The notes below the pieces were generated by a model. That model worked only from the letters and a program-made list of their open reading frames with translations. It did no database searches and was not told where the DNA came from. A program made the position numbers and the translations under genes. A stretch of DNA of 64,000 nt from positions 234,071,836 through 234,135,835 of the forward strand of contig OY821518.1 of assembly GCA_963682025.1 (NCBI GenBank), written 5' to 3'. Origin of the DNA: Cordilura impudica. Lineage: Eukaryota > Arthropoda > Insecta > Diptera > Scathophagidae. Positions 54,694 to 63,861 of this stretch are shown here, in pieces (the first letter of the stretch is position 1; the number at the start of each line of letters is the position of its first letter).

Positions 54694-57600
54694 TCACTTC
54701 CCTAGAAAACTACATGCAAGACACAAATAATCAACGGCCCTCAGTCTCCGGCAACACGAGGGTGCTAAGAATCCCCGGAGGTAAAACAAAACAAACCATA
54801 AACATAGCTACGTGGAATGTACGCAGCTTATATGAACCAGGTAAATTGATAAACACTATCAGAGAAATGAAAAGATTGAAGATAGATATTCTTGGTATAA
54901 GTGAAACATGGTTACCAAACTCAGGTATACGTCGATTGGACGATACCAATGTATACTACTCTGGTAATGATACAACACTACACAGAAGAGGTGTAGGTGT
55001 TATAATTGAACAAACCGTTCAAAAAAGTGTAACTGATTTTATTCCAATATCCGATAGGGTAATGCTAATTAAATTTGATGCAAAACCCCTAAAACTAAAT
55101 ATTATTCAAGTATATGCTCCCACTGCGGATAGTTCAGAAAATGAAATAGAACAGTTCTATGATGAGATAACTGAGGTTTTGAAATTGACTAAATCACATG
55201 ACATTAATATAATCATGGGTGATTTTAACGCCAAAGTTGGCAAATCAAAAACAAAAGATGTCACAGGTGAATTTGGATTAGGTGATCGAAATGAAAGAGG
55301 TGATCGATTAATACAATTCTGTCAAGAAAAGAATTTTAAAGTAACTAATACTTTATTTTCGTTGCATCCAAGAAGACTATATACCTGGACATCACCATTA
55401 CACAGCACCGAAAATATTGTACGTAACCAAATAGATTACATACTAATAAATGGACGTTTTGCTTCATCAATACTCAAAGCAACAACATATCCTGGAGCAG
55501 ACGTACCGTCAGACCACAATTTGTTGTTTGCCAAACTAAAACTAAAGCTTTCTACTACAAAAAAGCCAAAACAACAATCTCAGCTCGATCTTGAAAAATT
55601 GAAAAACGTACAATTTAAAAATACTTTTATTTGTAAGATAAACCAAGAAATTGAAAATATAACAATCACAGATGTAGATCCAATAGATCTATGGGACGAA
55701 ACAACGACTATGTTAAATAACATAGCAAACACAAATATTGGTTTTAAACGTAAAAACCGTAACCAGAAATGGATTACAGATGAAATTTTGATATTGATGG
55801 ATGAAAGAAGAAAACACAAAAATAATAATGACTATGAATATAATCGTTTACAAAATCTTATCAGAAGAAAAATACGTGAAGCTAAAAATAACTGGATGGA
55901 ACAACAATGTTTAGAAATTGAAAATTTGCAAGCAAAACACGACGATTTCAATCTTCATAAAAAGATAAAAGATGTATGTAATATAAGAAAAAATATTCAT
56001 GCAAATATATTGGTAAACGAGCTTAATGAAACAGTTTCAGAACCCTCTGATAAAAAAGAAATATGGATACAATATGTAAGAGACCTTTTTTCAGATGATT
56101 CTAGATCTGTTAACAACGACCAATTGCAAATTCCGGCATTGGAAGGTCCAGTAATTACAAAAGAAGAAATAATCAAGGCAGTAGATCAATCCAAAAATAA
56201 TAAATCAGTAGGGTGCGATGAAGTACCAACAGAAGTACTTAAACTCCTTGATGAAAAAGGTATTAAAATACTTGAAAGAGTTTTTAATCATGTATATGAT
56301 ACAGGCATCTTTCCAAACAAATGGCTAAAGTCTACATTTATAGCACTGCCAAAAAAGAGTAATGCGAAAAGATGTAAGGATTTTAGACTAATAAGTCTTA
56401 TGTGTCATTCACTTAAAATATTCTTAAAAATAATACATCAACGTATATACAAAAAATGCGAATTGTATATGGGTAGAACACAGTTTGGTTTTAAAGAATC
56501 AATGGGAACTCGCGAAGCTCTGTTTAGCATACAAGTGTTAATACAGAATTGCAAGGATGTACAAAAGGACGTATTTATTTGCTTTATAGATTACGAAAAA
56601 GCTTTTGACAGAGTTCAACATGATAAGTTAATAGAAATACTAAGATTAATCAATATAGACAGTAAAGATATTAACTGTATAAAATCTTTGTATTGGAATC
56701 AAAATGCGGAAGTCCGTTTTGGAGACCTAGTGACTGTAAGCATTCCCATAAACAGAGGAGTTCGTCAGGGATGCATTCTATCCCCATTGCTTTTTAACAT
56801 TTATTCAGAATGCATATTTGAAGAAACTCTTAATCATATGGATATTGGAATAAAAGTAAATGGTCAACATATAAACAATATTCGTTACGCAGATGATACA
56901 ACACTGTTGGCAGATAACATGAATGATCTGCAGCGTCTATTAAGCGCCGTTAATACAAAAAGCAACCAATTCGGACTTAATATGAATATTGAAAAAACCA
57001 AATATATGATAATCAGCAGAAATAAAAATCCGTATGCTGGCTGCAATATACATATTAACAACGAACCTATTGAACGAGTTTCAAAGTTTAAATACCTTGG
57101 CTGTTGGTTACAAGAAACTTGGGAATGTGACAAAGAAATTAATGTTCGTATAGAAATGGCTAGAAGCACATTTTGCAAATTTAAGAAATTATTAACCAGC
57201 CGTGATATTAATATAAATCTCCGAATTAGATTTATGAAATGTTATGTGTGGTCAGTACTATTGTATGGAGTCGAAGCATGGACACTTAAAGTTGTTAACA
57301 TGAATAAATTAGAAGCATTTGAAATGTGGTGCTATCGTAGATTATTAAAAATTCCATGGACTGACCGAGTAACGAACACAGAAGTATTAAACAGACTACA
57401 AAAAGAACGAGAGATTCTAAAAACTATAAAGCGTCGAAAAACTTCCTATCTCGGCCACATCATAAGAGGTGATAAATACGAGCTGCTGCAACTGATTGTA
57501 CAAGGCAGAATTGAAGGAAGAAGAGGCATTGGGCGGAAGCAAATGTCATGGTTAAGAAATATAAGAAACTGGACTGGCTTAAGAACCATAGGTGAATTAG

Positions 57601-57798
57601 TTCACACAGCGAGGAACAGAGATGAATTTCTACAAATAGTCAATAATATTGTATAAATTAAGTTAATTTTAATTATACATTGTGTATATATACCTAACTT
57701 TAAGCTATTTTCAAATTTAATATTTTACTTATTTTTAAACGTAACTTGCATGTAATCGCTTATATTCAGAATTGGATATGCAATAAAAGAAGAAGAAG
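54694..57798 (+). mobile_element. RTE-type non-LTR retrotransposon copy 2, ORF intact
   Basis: Starts abruptly 20 bp before the ORF ATG, directly abutting the fold-back element, and so lacks the roughly 290 bp 5' leader seen in copy 1. It ends with GGATATGCAATAAAAGAAGA and a short GAA repeat, the microsatellite-like tail typical of RTE elements. The two copies are very similar apart from lesions in copy 1. Confidence 0.92.
54714..57656 (+). CDS. RTE endonuclease-reverse transcriptase, 980 aa, complete
   Basis: A single uninterrupted frame. Residues about 25-260 form an apurinic-type endonuclease (INIATWNVRSLYEPG, ILGISETWLP, NIIQVYAPTAD, NIIMGDFNAKVG, RRLYTWTSP, VPSDHNLLF), which nicks the target. 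Residues about 480-760 form the reverse transcriptase: CDEVPTEVLK, CKDFRLISLM, GRTQFGFKESMGTREA, CFIDYEKAFDRVQHDK, INRGVRQGCILSPLLFNIYS, NNIRYADDTTLLADNMND (catalytic YADD) and FKYLGCW. A C-terminal region (LLYGVEAWTLKV, WCYRRLLKIPWTDRVTN, RGIGRKQMSWLRNIRNW) is typical of RTE proteins in arthropods. Length (about 1000 residues, endonuclease plus RT, no RNase H) fits the RTE clade. No lesion seen, so the protein may be functional, though this copy lacks a leader/promoter. Confidence 0.95.
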   Translation: MQDTNNQRPSVSGNTRVLRIPGGKTKQTINIATWNVRSLYEPGKLINTIREMKRLKIDILGISETWLPNSGIRRLDDTNVYYSGNDTTLHRRGVGVIIEQTVQKSVTDFIPISDRVMLIKFDAKPLKLNIIQVYAPTADSSENEIEQFYDEITEVLKLTKSHDINIIMGDFNAKVGKSKTKDVTGEFGLGDRNERGDRLIQFCQEKNFKVTNTLFSLHPRRLYTWTSPLHSTENIVRNQIDYILINGRFASSILKATTYPGADVPSDHNLLFAKLKLKLSTTKKPKQQSQLDLEKLKNVQFKNTFICKINQEIENITITDVDPIDLWDETTTMLNNIANTNIGFKRKNRNQKWITDEILILMDERRKHKNNNDYEYNRLQNLIRRKIREAKNNWMEQQCLEIENLQAKHDDFNLHKKIKDVCNIRKNIHANILVNELNETVSEPSDKKEIWIQYVRDLFSDDSRSVNNDQLQIPALEGPVITKEEIIKAVDQSKNNKSVGCDEVPTEVLKLLDEKGIKILERVFNHVYDTGIFPNKWLKSTFIALPKKSNAKRCKDFRLISLMCHSLKIFLKIIHQRIYKKCELYMGRTQFGFKESMGTREALFSIQVLIQNCKDVQKDVFICFIDYEKAFDRVQHDKLIEILRLINIDSKDINCIKSLYWNQNAEVRFGDLVTVSIPINRGVRQGCILSPLLFNIYSECIFEETLNHMDIGIKVNGQHINNIRYADDTTLLADNMNDLQRLLSAVNTKSNQFGLNMNIEKTKYMIISRNKNPYAGCNIHINNEPIERVSKFKYLGCWLQETWECDKEINVRIEMARSTFCKFKKLLTSRDININLRIRFMKCYVWSVLLYGVEAWTLKVVNMNKLEAFEMWCYRRLLKIPWTDRVTNTEVLNRLQKEREILKTIKRRKTSYLGHIIRGDKYELLQLIVQGRIEGRRGIGRKQMSWLRNIRNWTGLRTIGELVHTARNRDEFLQIVNNIV

Positions 57799-58072
57799 TC
57801 ATCCTGAAGATCAGAAATATCTCTACAAAAGAAATTTTGAACTTTTAATACAATGATAAATATCATTTATAAAAATATTAAAAAGGGACCCAGGATACTG
57901 CCTTGCGGTAAACCTTAAAACTTTTTCAATATTAGTCAATTTAGATATAAGCCTGTAATTCTCAACATTATTTCTCTTCCCAGACTTCAGTATGGAAGGG
58001 TATGAATAGTACTTTTAAATGTCTTGATTAGTTTTTTGGAAGAAAATGTATTCCCAAATATATCGCAGAAAA
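57799..58072 (-). pseudogene. Jockey-group RT, 5' part of the split fragment
   Basis: Minus-strand pieces read KSGKRNNVENYRLISKLTNI (RT block with NYRxIS) and, after an internal deletion, SLFNIFINDIYHCIKSSKFL, which normally precedes YADD. The sequence then stops at the RTE tail and resumes at 53090. A Helentron-like repeat abuts its upstream end at 58073. Confidence 0.75.
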
Positions 58073-58240
58073 ACAAATAAGAAAATTATAGTCGGTCTAT
58101 ACCGACTATACGATATCCTATACCATGCGTTTCGAGACCCTTTCTCTTAGGTCCAACTAATTGAATATAGAAATAAACATAAGCTATTTTTGAGTGACAT
58201 TGTAATTAATTAAATCTTGACTTCGGACATCAGTTCCGGA

Positions 58241-58278
<38 letters not shown>

Positions 58279-58840
58279 GGGGACTAGGTCGAAAAACGTA
58301 CCGATACTGACAATATTAAGTAAAGTTACTTGTTATTTGCAAAAACATATACAAACCAAATTTGAGAAAAATCTGAGGTATATTTTTATTTTTTGATAGA
58401 TTTAAGAGAAGAACAGGAAGCAGCTCTATATTAGGGCGATGATTAAGCAATGTCCTATAGGGGATTACTGTGTAGTTTGTGTAATAAAACACATAAACCA
58501 AATTTGATCGAGATCTATATGATAATTTGGATCTAATGGCAATTTAAGTCGATCTCATAGGGGTCAGTCGTATGGGCACTATGTCTCAACATGCATCCTA
58601 TGGCCGATAGACTAAATTTCATTAAAATATATTCATATTACGACCTGATTTGATTACAAGTTTTACATGGACAAGGAGACAGACGGACGGACGGACGGAC
58701 AGACAGACGGACGGACATCGCTAAATCAACTCAGAAAGTGATTCTGAATCGATAGGTATAATAAAAGACGGGTCTAGGTCAAATATTCTTGGTAGTTACA
58801 AACATCAGCACAAAGACTACATATTGGTATAGGGTATAAA
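58073..58840 (-). mobile_element. Helentron/DINE-1-like repeat, complete 768 bp copy
   Basis: Starts CAAATAAGAAAATTATAG with hairpin TAGTCGGTCTATACCGACTA, and ends TTGGTATAGGGTATAA. It contains a (TA)n microsatellite at about 58242-58275 and a GACGGACGGACGGACAGACA tract at 58681-58715. Its length agrees with the 755 and 780 bp of the two copies at 35.8-37.3 kb. Confidence 0.8.
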
Positions 58841-59389
58841 AATTAGAAGTTATAGACATATGTATACTAAAAGTTCTGGAAAATTAAACATTTTTGTAAA
58901 AAATAAAAATCATCTTTACATGCTGAGATGATGAGTATATTTGCTGAAACCTAAACAATTTAAGCAAAAAAGAATTAATCAAATATCAAAACAATTAAAG
59001 GAAAATAGCGATGTACATAACATTAAAATCGAGTGTCCGACTATATACAAAATCAAATATTATAAATGCTATCCAAAATATTGAATATCAATTTTATTGT
59101 AATTTCTAGGCTTTTAATGCTAATCTTTTGGTGAAAATTTATGTTTAAAGCCATTTTCAAAAATAAAAAAAAAAATTAAATGATAAAATCCGCTTCAAAA
59201 GTTATCCGTCAAATAATTAAATGTGTAACTAACGAAAAAATGAGAATTTATGTGTATGCTGTTTAAAACAGGGAAATAACAGTTATAAGAAAAATGACGG
59301 AACGGTCTTATATAACCATTAACATTGATGAATTCAAATAATGGTTATAATTAGCAAGTATCGTAATATAAATTTAATTTTGGTCATAG
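58841..59389. other. AT-rich spacer, no gene seen
   Basis: No feature recognised. It presumably belongs to the long 5' intron of the receptor-like gene. Confidence 0.45.
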
Positions 59390-59619
59390 CACAGTGGCGC
59401 CATTTGAGTTTTTTCGTTGCAAAAATCATATGTTTTGAACCGAATAACATAATTGAACAGTTTAAACAGCATATGATAGATAACTGTTCAGCCTATGCAA
59501 TGTAGTGGGCCTACTTATGGGCTATCAAAGTTAAAATTTGTAGAAAAATCATTTTTATGGTAACTAAAAAAAAATAATTTTTACATTTTTAGACTGTTTT
59601 TATTTTTTTTCTTTAAGAG

Positions 59620-60159
59620 CTGTACGCAGCTTGTTAAGGAATCTTAACAGAAAATTTTCATATATTTCTTAAAGAAAAAAAGCACAAAAGTACCTTTCAG
59701 TGCAACGCTAGAAATCAGCTGTTTTCTGTCAATTATTAAGAATTGTGAAATTGAAAACAAATCAATTCTTCGGTTCTGCTTTATTTGGCCTGCTAAACGC
59801 TTTTTTAGCTCAGTATCAAAATTACCCATCCGCTTCTTGTTTTTTTTTGCCGAATTTTGTTCGTTTTTTCCCAGGTTTGCAACTGAAAAATAACTTTTAT
59901 TTTTTTTAGCATATTACATTTTGTTTATGCTTAGCTCTCCTGTCAAAATTCCTTTCAGAAAGAACGAAAAATTTGATATTCCTGCTCAAAGCCTGGGTTG
60001 CCTAACTTCATTTACGTCAAAAAAAAGTAGTAAAAACAATACTACTTTTTTAAAAAGCTGCGGACTACCAACAGAAATTTTTTGACAGAAAAATTCCTTA
60101 AGCATTTCTGAAGCGTTTTTTTATATGAAGTTTTTGATTCCTTAGCAAGCTGCGTACAG
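59620..60159. mobile_element. MITE nested in the Transib 3' region
   Basis: 24 bp ends with one mismatch: CTGTACGCAGCTTGTTAAGG at 59620 and inverted CTGTACGCAGCTTGCTAAGG ending at 60159. No target duplication was recognised with certainty. Confidence 0.75.
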
Positions 60160-60233
60160 GCCTTTAGGGTTTTATGTTTTAAATTATTAGCCAACAAATT
60201 AAAAAAATTACTTCTTTTTTAAATTTATTTTTT

Positions 60234-61983
60234 TCAATTTTCTGTAAAATATTCATCACAATTCGTAAGAGAAGTTATATCTAAAAGACTAATCATTTCT
60301 AAACTATAATTATTTTCTAACTCTATTCGTGACTTCACATGCCGCAGGGAAGAAATAAGTGGATCGGAAGATGCTGCCAACATATTGAAGATGTCCTCAT
60401 TTTGCCTTACCCTTGATGCTTTGAATGTGTTCTGCAATCTATATTTTTTATAAAATTTGTTAAGAGACTCCTGTGCTTCTTCAGAAAGCTCTCCAATTGG
60501 CAAAGACTGGTACTCAATTATATCTTTGCCATGCGCCAATATTTTATGGACGGTCGGAGTCAACTTCTTCTGTGGATACATATCTGCTAAAATAGATGCA
60601 GTTTTCGATGCATATTCTCCATATTTTGTAGAATTGACATTTTCTTTGCAGTTTAAAACATTCAAGATCGTTCCCAATCTTTTCACGATTTGATTGTCAA
60701 TTCCAGTGATTCTAGTTACTGCCTCATCATTTTCAAAAAATCTCCTAGCAGTGTTTCCATCGTTTGAGTTACCGTATCCATACTTGGGACAGTCTACTTT
60801 TAGTCCAACTTGTTTAAAAAAAGCATCCTGTATTTGCTTCTTTCTGATCTTTTCCTTATCCTTTATTGATGTATTTTCATCGAAGTTTTCCTCCTCTTGT
60901 GGTAGGGTATACGCCAGTTTTAGCAAGAACTCCATACACCTTATCCTTGCGTGCAATGATGACATTCCATATTCGTAATTCTCCTCGTTTGTAGAATCTT
61001 TTAAATTACCAAAGTTCTTCTGACTCTTTTTGCAAATCGGGCATGACAATGTTGAGGTTGTTCCTGTCAGTTCGTTTACGACTTTTCCGTCAACCATGGT
61101 CAGGTGGAACTCGTAATTGCATTCAATATATTTTCCTTCTCCAATTTGCAGCTTTGTAGGCTTAATCATGCTTATTTGTTCTTCAATGTCCTTCACCGTG
61201 GTCCTTATGAGTTCTGCCGATTCCCTTGCAAACTGAAACATTATTGGTCGGCAATAATGCACTGATGACGGACGTGGATTTTTCCAGTGTAGGGAAACAT
61301 CAGATTTTAGCCGCAAAGGAACAGCAGATGCCATAAACATATTTCCGTCCGATATTGTAGCGTCATCGGAAGATATCCTTTGCTTATAAACGCTTTGTCC
61401 CCATTTGCTGATCAATGTCAGTTTCTCAGGAAGAATTTTCACCTCATTTTCAGGAAGACTCTCCAACAACCGTTTTGCTGTATGGCCCATGAGATCCTGC
61501 AGATTGGCTTTCACAGAGACTTCCGTAAACTCCGTATGCAGTGGTCGTGAATTTATTTTGGTTTGCGTAATATGCTTGTATCCTGGTAAAACGTCAGCCC
61601 TGTGTCACATCAAGGATGCCCGTAGTATCTCATATTTTTCTTTTGAAAGTTGTAAGTCCATAAACAAGGCCAAGGCTTCTTCGGAACCATACTTTTTAAT
61701 GTGTGCGTTTGTGAGCATGGGAATGATTTCCTTAATCCTTTTTAGTCGCAGTGGGCTTGCATCAGCAACAGATTTTGTAATCTGCGACCTAACTCTTTCA
61801 CTATCCTTTGTATATTTAATAGACAGCGCGTCCGATAAATGCTTCGTGGTCAAGTCATTGGTGGCAACGGCAAGTTTCCTCTTTCTTGTGAAAATTGAAC
61901 ACTCCTCAATACTTTTTTTTGGCCTTCCTTTGGTGTGGTTGACCTTCTGAACAGTTCAAATAATTTTAAATTGTTTAACGCCA
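60234..61983 (-). pseudogene. Transib transposase (RAG1 core relative), two lesions
   Basis: Likely start is the ATG at 61983 (MALNNLKLFELFRRSTTPKE). A frameshift occurs in an A8 run near 61912-61919, after which the frame reads RKRKLAVATNDLTTKHLSDA and continues to a TGA at 61602-61604. The same frame then runs open for over 426 codons to the stop at 60234. Blocks shared with RAG1/Transib: LHWKNPRPSSVHYCRPIMFQ, a CPIC zinc-knuckle-like pair, SNDGNTARRFF, and PTVHKILAHGKDII followed by LSEEAQESLNKFYKKYR, where the second-to-last conserved Glu corresponds to the RAG1 catalytic Glu. The first Asp probably lies in SSDDATISDGN. At the position where RAG1 has LHCDI (second Asp) this copy reads LHARI, so the second catalytic residue may be lost or my alignment may be shifted. 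About 580 residues. Confidence 0.88.
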
Positions 61984-62352
61984 TGGTTTCAGTACTTGTT
62001 GCGCCAACTTTCAGTCGAAGACTAATCCAGGCATTATGCTTATTTTGCAATATATGGGCTTATGCTACCATGCCTCAAAATTTACCTGTTCCCTGCATAC
62101 ATATGGATTTAGGCTGAATTATGCAATTTTGATATTATGCTCGTGTCTAAATAAGATTTGTGCCTACCTGGAGGGACCATAAGTCAATATTGTTCTTGAC
62201 TATTTGTACTCTAAAGTAATTTTTAAGTGAGGTGCGTATCTGCGAATTTCAATGAGTAGTTTTGTGCATCCTGTGTCTGTAACAGAATATTCGTCGGCGC
62301 ACATGAAAATTTTGATTTTTGCAACCTCGTTTGCTCTACGGGCGCCACTGTG

Positions 62353-63208
62353 CATCGTTACCAATATAGGTGAGAAATATTTTTTTTTTTTTTTTTTTGT
62401 TATGAACTATTATAGCAACCAAAAACCATTATCGAAATTAATTTTATTTTTTGGTTATCGCTACCCGGATAGATCTAGTGAATGCATTTCTAAGGAGGTT
62501 TGTAGTTTAATTATTAAACTACTTTAATTAAATTACCTAAAGTTTAATTATTATTCAACTTTTTCATTAAATATTAATTTATTTATAAAAATAATACACA
62601 TTTCTTACAAAACTGCCCATTTTGGTTACTTTGTCAAAGATATTTAAATTCCTTACCATACAAACCCCTTAGAAATGCATCCATTACATCAAAAATACGA
62701 TATGTATCCGGGAAGCAATAAACAAAAAATTAAATTATTTACTTGCTTTAATAAAAATTCATAATAAAAATAAATGGTTTTCATTTATATTGGTTACGGT
62801 GGCCGAAATACTATAATGGTTAAAAACTCCGTAAAACAGATAAAGCGAATTTTAGCGTAACCTTTTCCTCCGAATGAAAACAATAACAATTATTTTCAGT
62901 CTCATCTTTAAAAGGAAGTGTTGCCAGACCTAGTGATTTTTTTTTTTTTTTTAAATTCATCAAAACATGATAAATGGTATGAAAAAAAATTTAAATTTGG
63001 GAAATTGGAAATGTTTTCACATGAAAAAGTTTTTAATACTGACATTTTCCTATAAATTCGAACTTAGAGTTCTTAAAACAAAAACTGCTTACATCTAAAG
63101 TGTTGCAAATAAATTATGAAAATTTAACTAATTTTTATTTTTATTATAACCTAAATAGTTACTTTATTTTGTTATAAATAATTAGGTACTTTTTTTAGAA
63201 AATGTACT
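62353..63208. other. AT-rich region with a weak inverted repeat
   Basis: CTACCCGGATAGATC and GAATGCATTTCTAAGGAGGT near 62461-62505 have inverted partners near 62663-62715 (CCTTAGAAATGCATCC, GTATCCGGGAAGC), suggesting a decayed MITE of about 0.4 kb. No gene recognised. Confidence 0.4.
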
Positions 63209-63357
63209 TTTGATACCCTATACCACTCTGTGGTCAGGGTAAAATGAGTTAGTGCTGATGTTTGTAACTAACTGAGTCGATGTAGCGATGTCCGTCTATA
63301 TGTGTGTCCATGTAAATCTTGCAATCAATCTACAGGTCGCAAATCTATGATATTAAT

Positions 63358-63636
63358 AGACTAGACGATTTCTTGTGACCGATGTTTTGTTCTACCGTTT
63401 TATCCTGATTTTGACCAAACGTATACTATTTGAAAGGTAATTCTTTTTAGCTGTTCACCAGATTTACAGATTTTTAAATTTTTTCCTTTATTTTGTGTTT
63501 ATTTAATTTGTTAATGAGTTTGTTACCTTCATTCACAATAATAATAAACCAAAAAAGTGTTTGTTTCTGAATTGGCTAAATTGAGAAATAAAGTTGCCTA
63601 GAAATTGCACTCGAATTTCGAGCGCTGGAATAAAAT
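63358..63636. mobile_element. Unclassified insertion ending in a palindrome plus CTGG
   Basis: Interrupts the Helentron-like repeat. Near its right edge is GCACTCGAATTTCGAGCGC followed by TGG, the same block as at 38930-38961. The exact left edge is unclear because the flanking repeat is diverged. Confidence 0.4.
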
Positions 63637-63663
63637 TGTTATGTAAGCTTTTATCGGCCATAA

Positions 63664-63861
63664 GAGCCCCGGTAGGTGAGTAGGTAGCGTGCTCGCCTAT
63701 CATGCGGGAGTCGTGGGTTCGATTCCCACCAAAGGCTTTGGTCTGTCGCTGCAAAAAAAAATAGCCAAATTAGATTCTGCAGACAAGCCACTCGGCTTCG
63801 CGGAACTAGGCTTAAAAAAAAATTTAAAAAAAAATAAATAAAAAAAAAAAATTAAAAAAAA
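63664..63861 (+). mobile_element. tRNA-derived SINE
   Basis: The head folds like a tRNA. TAGGTGAGTAGG serves as an A box, and GGTTCGATTCC is a perfect B box (63716-63726). The anticodon-stem equivalent CTCGC...GCGGG encloses a seven-base loop, CTATCAT. It is followed by an unrelated body (AAAGGCTTTGGTCTGTCGCT, GACAAGCCACTCGGCTTCGC) and an A-rich tail. The internal pol III promoter and A-tail define a SINE, not a tRNA gene: no 3' acceptor strand pairs with the head. Confidence 0.85.

Larger units (their letters stand above)
59390..62352 (-). mobile_element. Transib element with RSS-like ends
   Basis: Left end CACAGTGGCGCC (59390) and inverted CACAGTGGCGCC ending at 62352, flanked by CATAG (59385-59389) and CATCG (62353-62357), which fits a 5 bp target duplication with one change. 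Beyond the shared heptamer CACAGTG each end has GCAAAAATC after 22 bp (left) or 23 bp (right). It encodes a RAG1-like transposase on the minus strand. 2.96 kb, including a 540 bp inverted-repeat insertion at 59620-60159. Confidence 0.9.

Noticed and set aside
62470..62660. Small piggyBac MITE bounded by TTAACCCT (22470 and 22650 were also considered)
   Set aside because: TTAACCCT occurs in both orientations near 22470 and 22650, but the similarity ends after eight bases and no inverted repeat continues; no such pair exists at 62.5 kb either.
63664..63730. A functional tRNA gene
   Set aside because: A and B boxes are present, but the 3' acceptor strand does not pair with the head and a SINE body with an A-rich tail follows.
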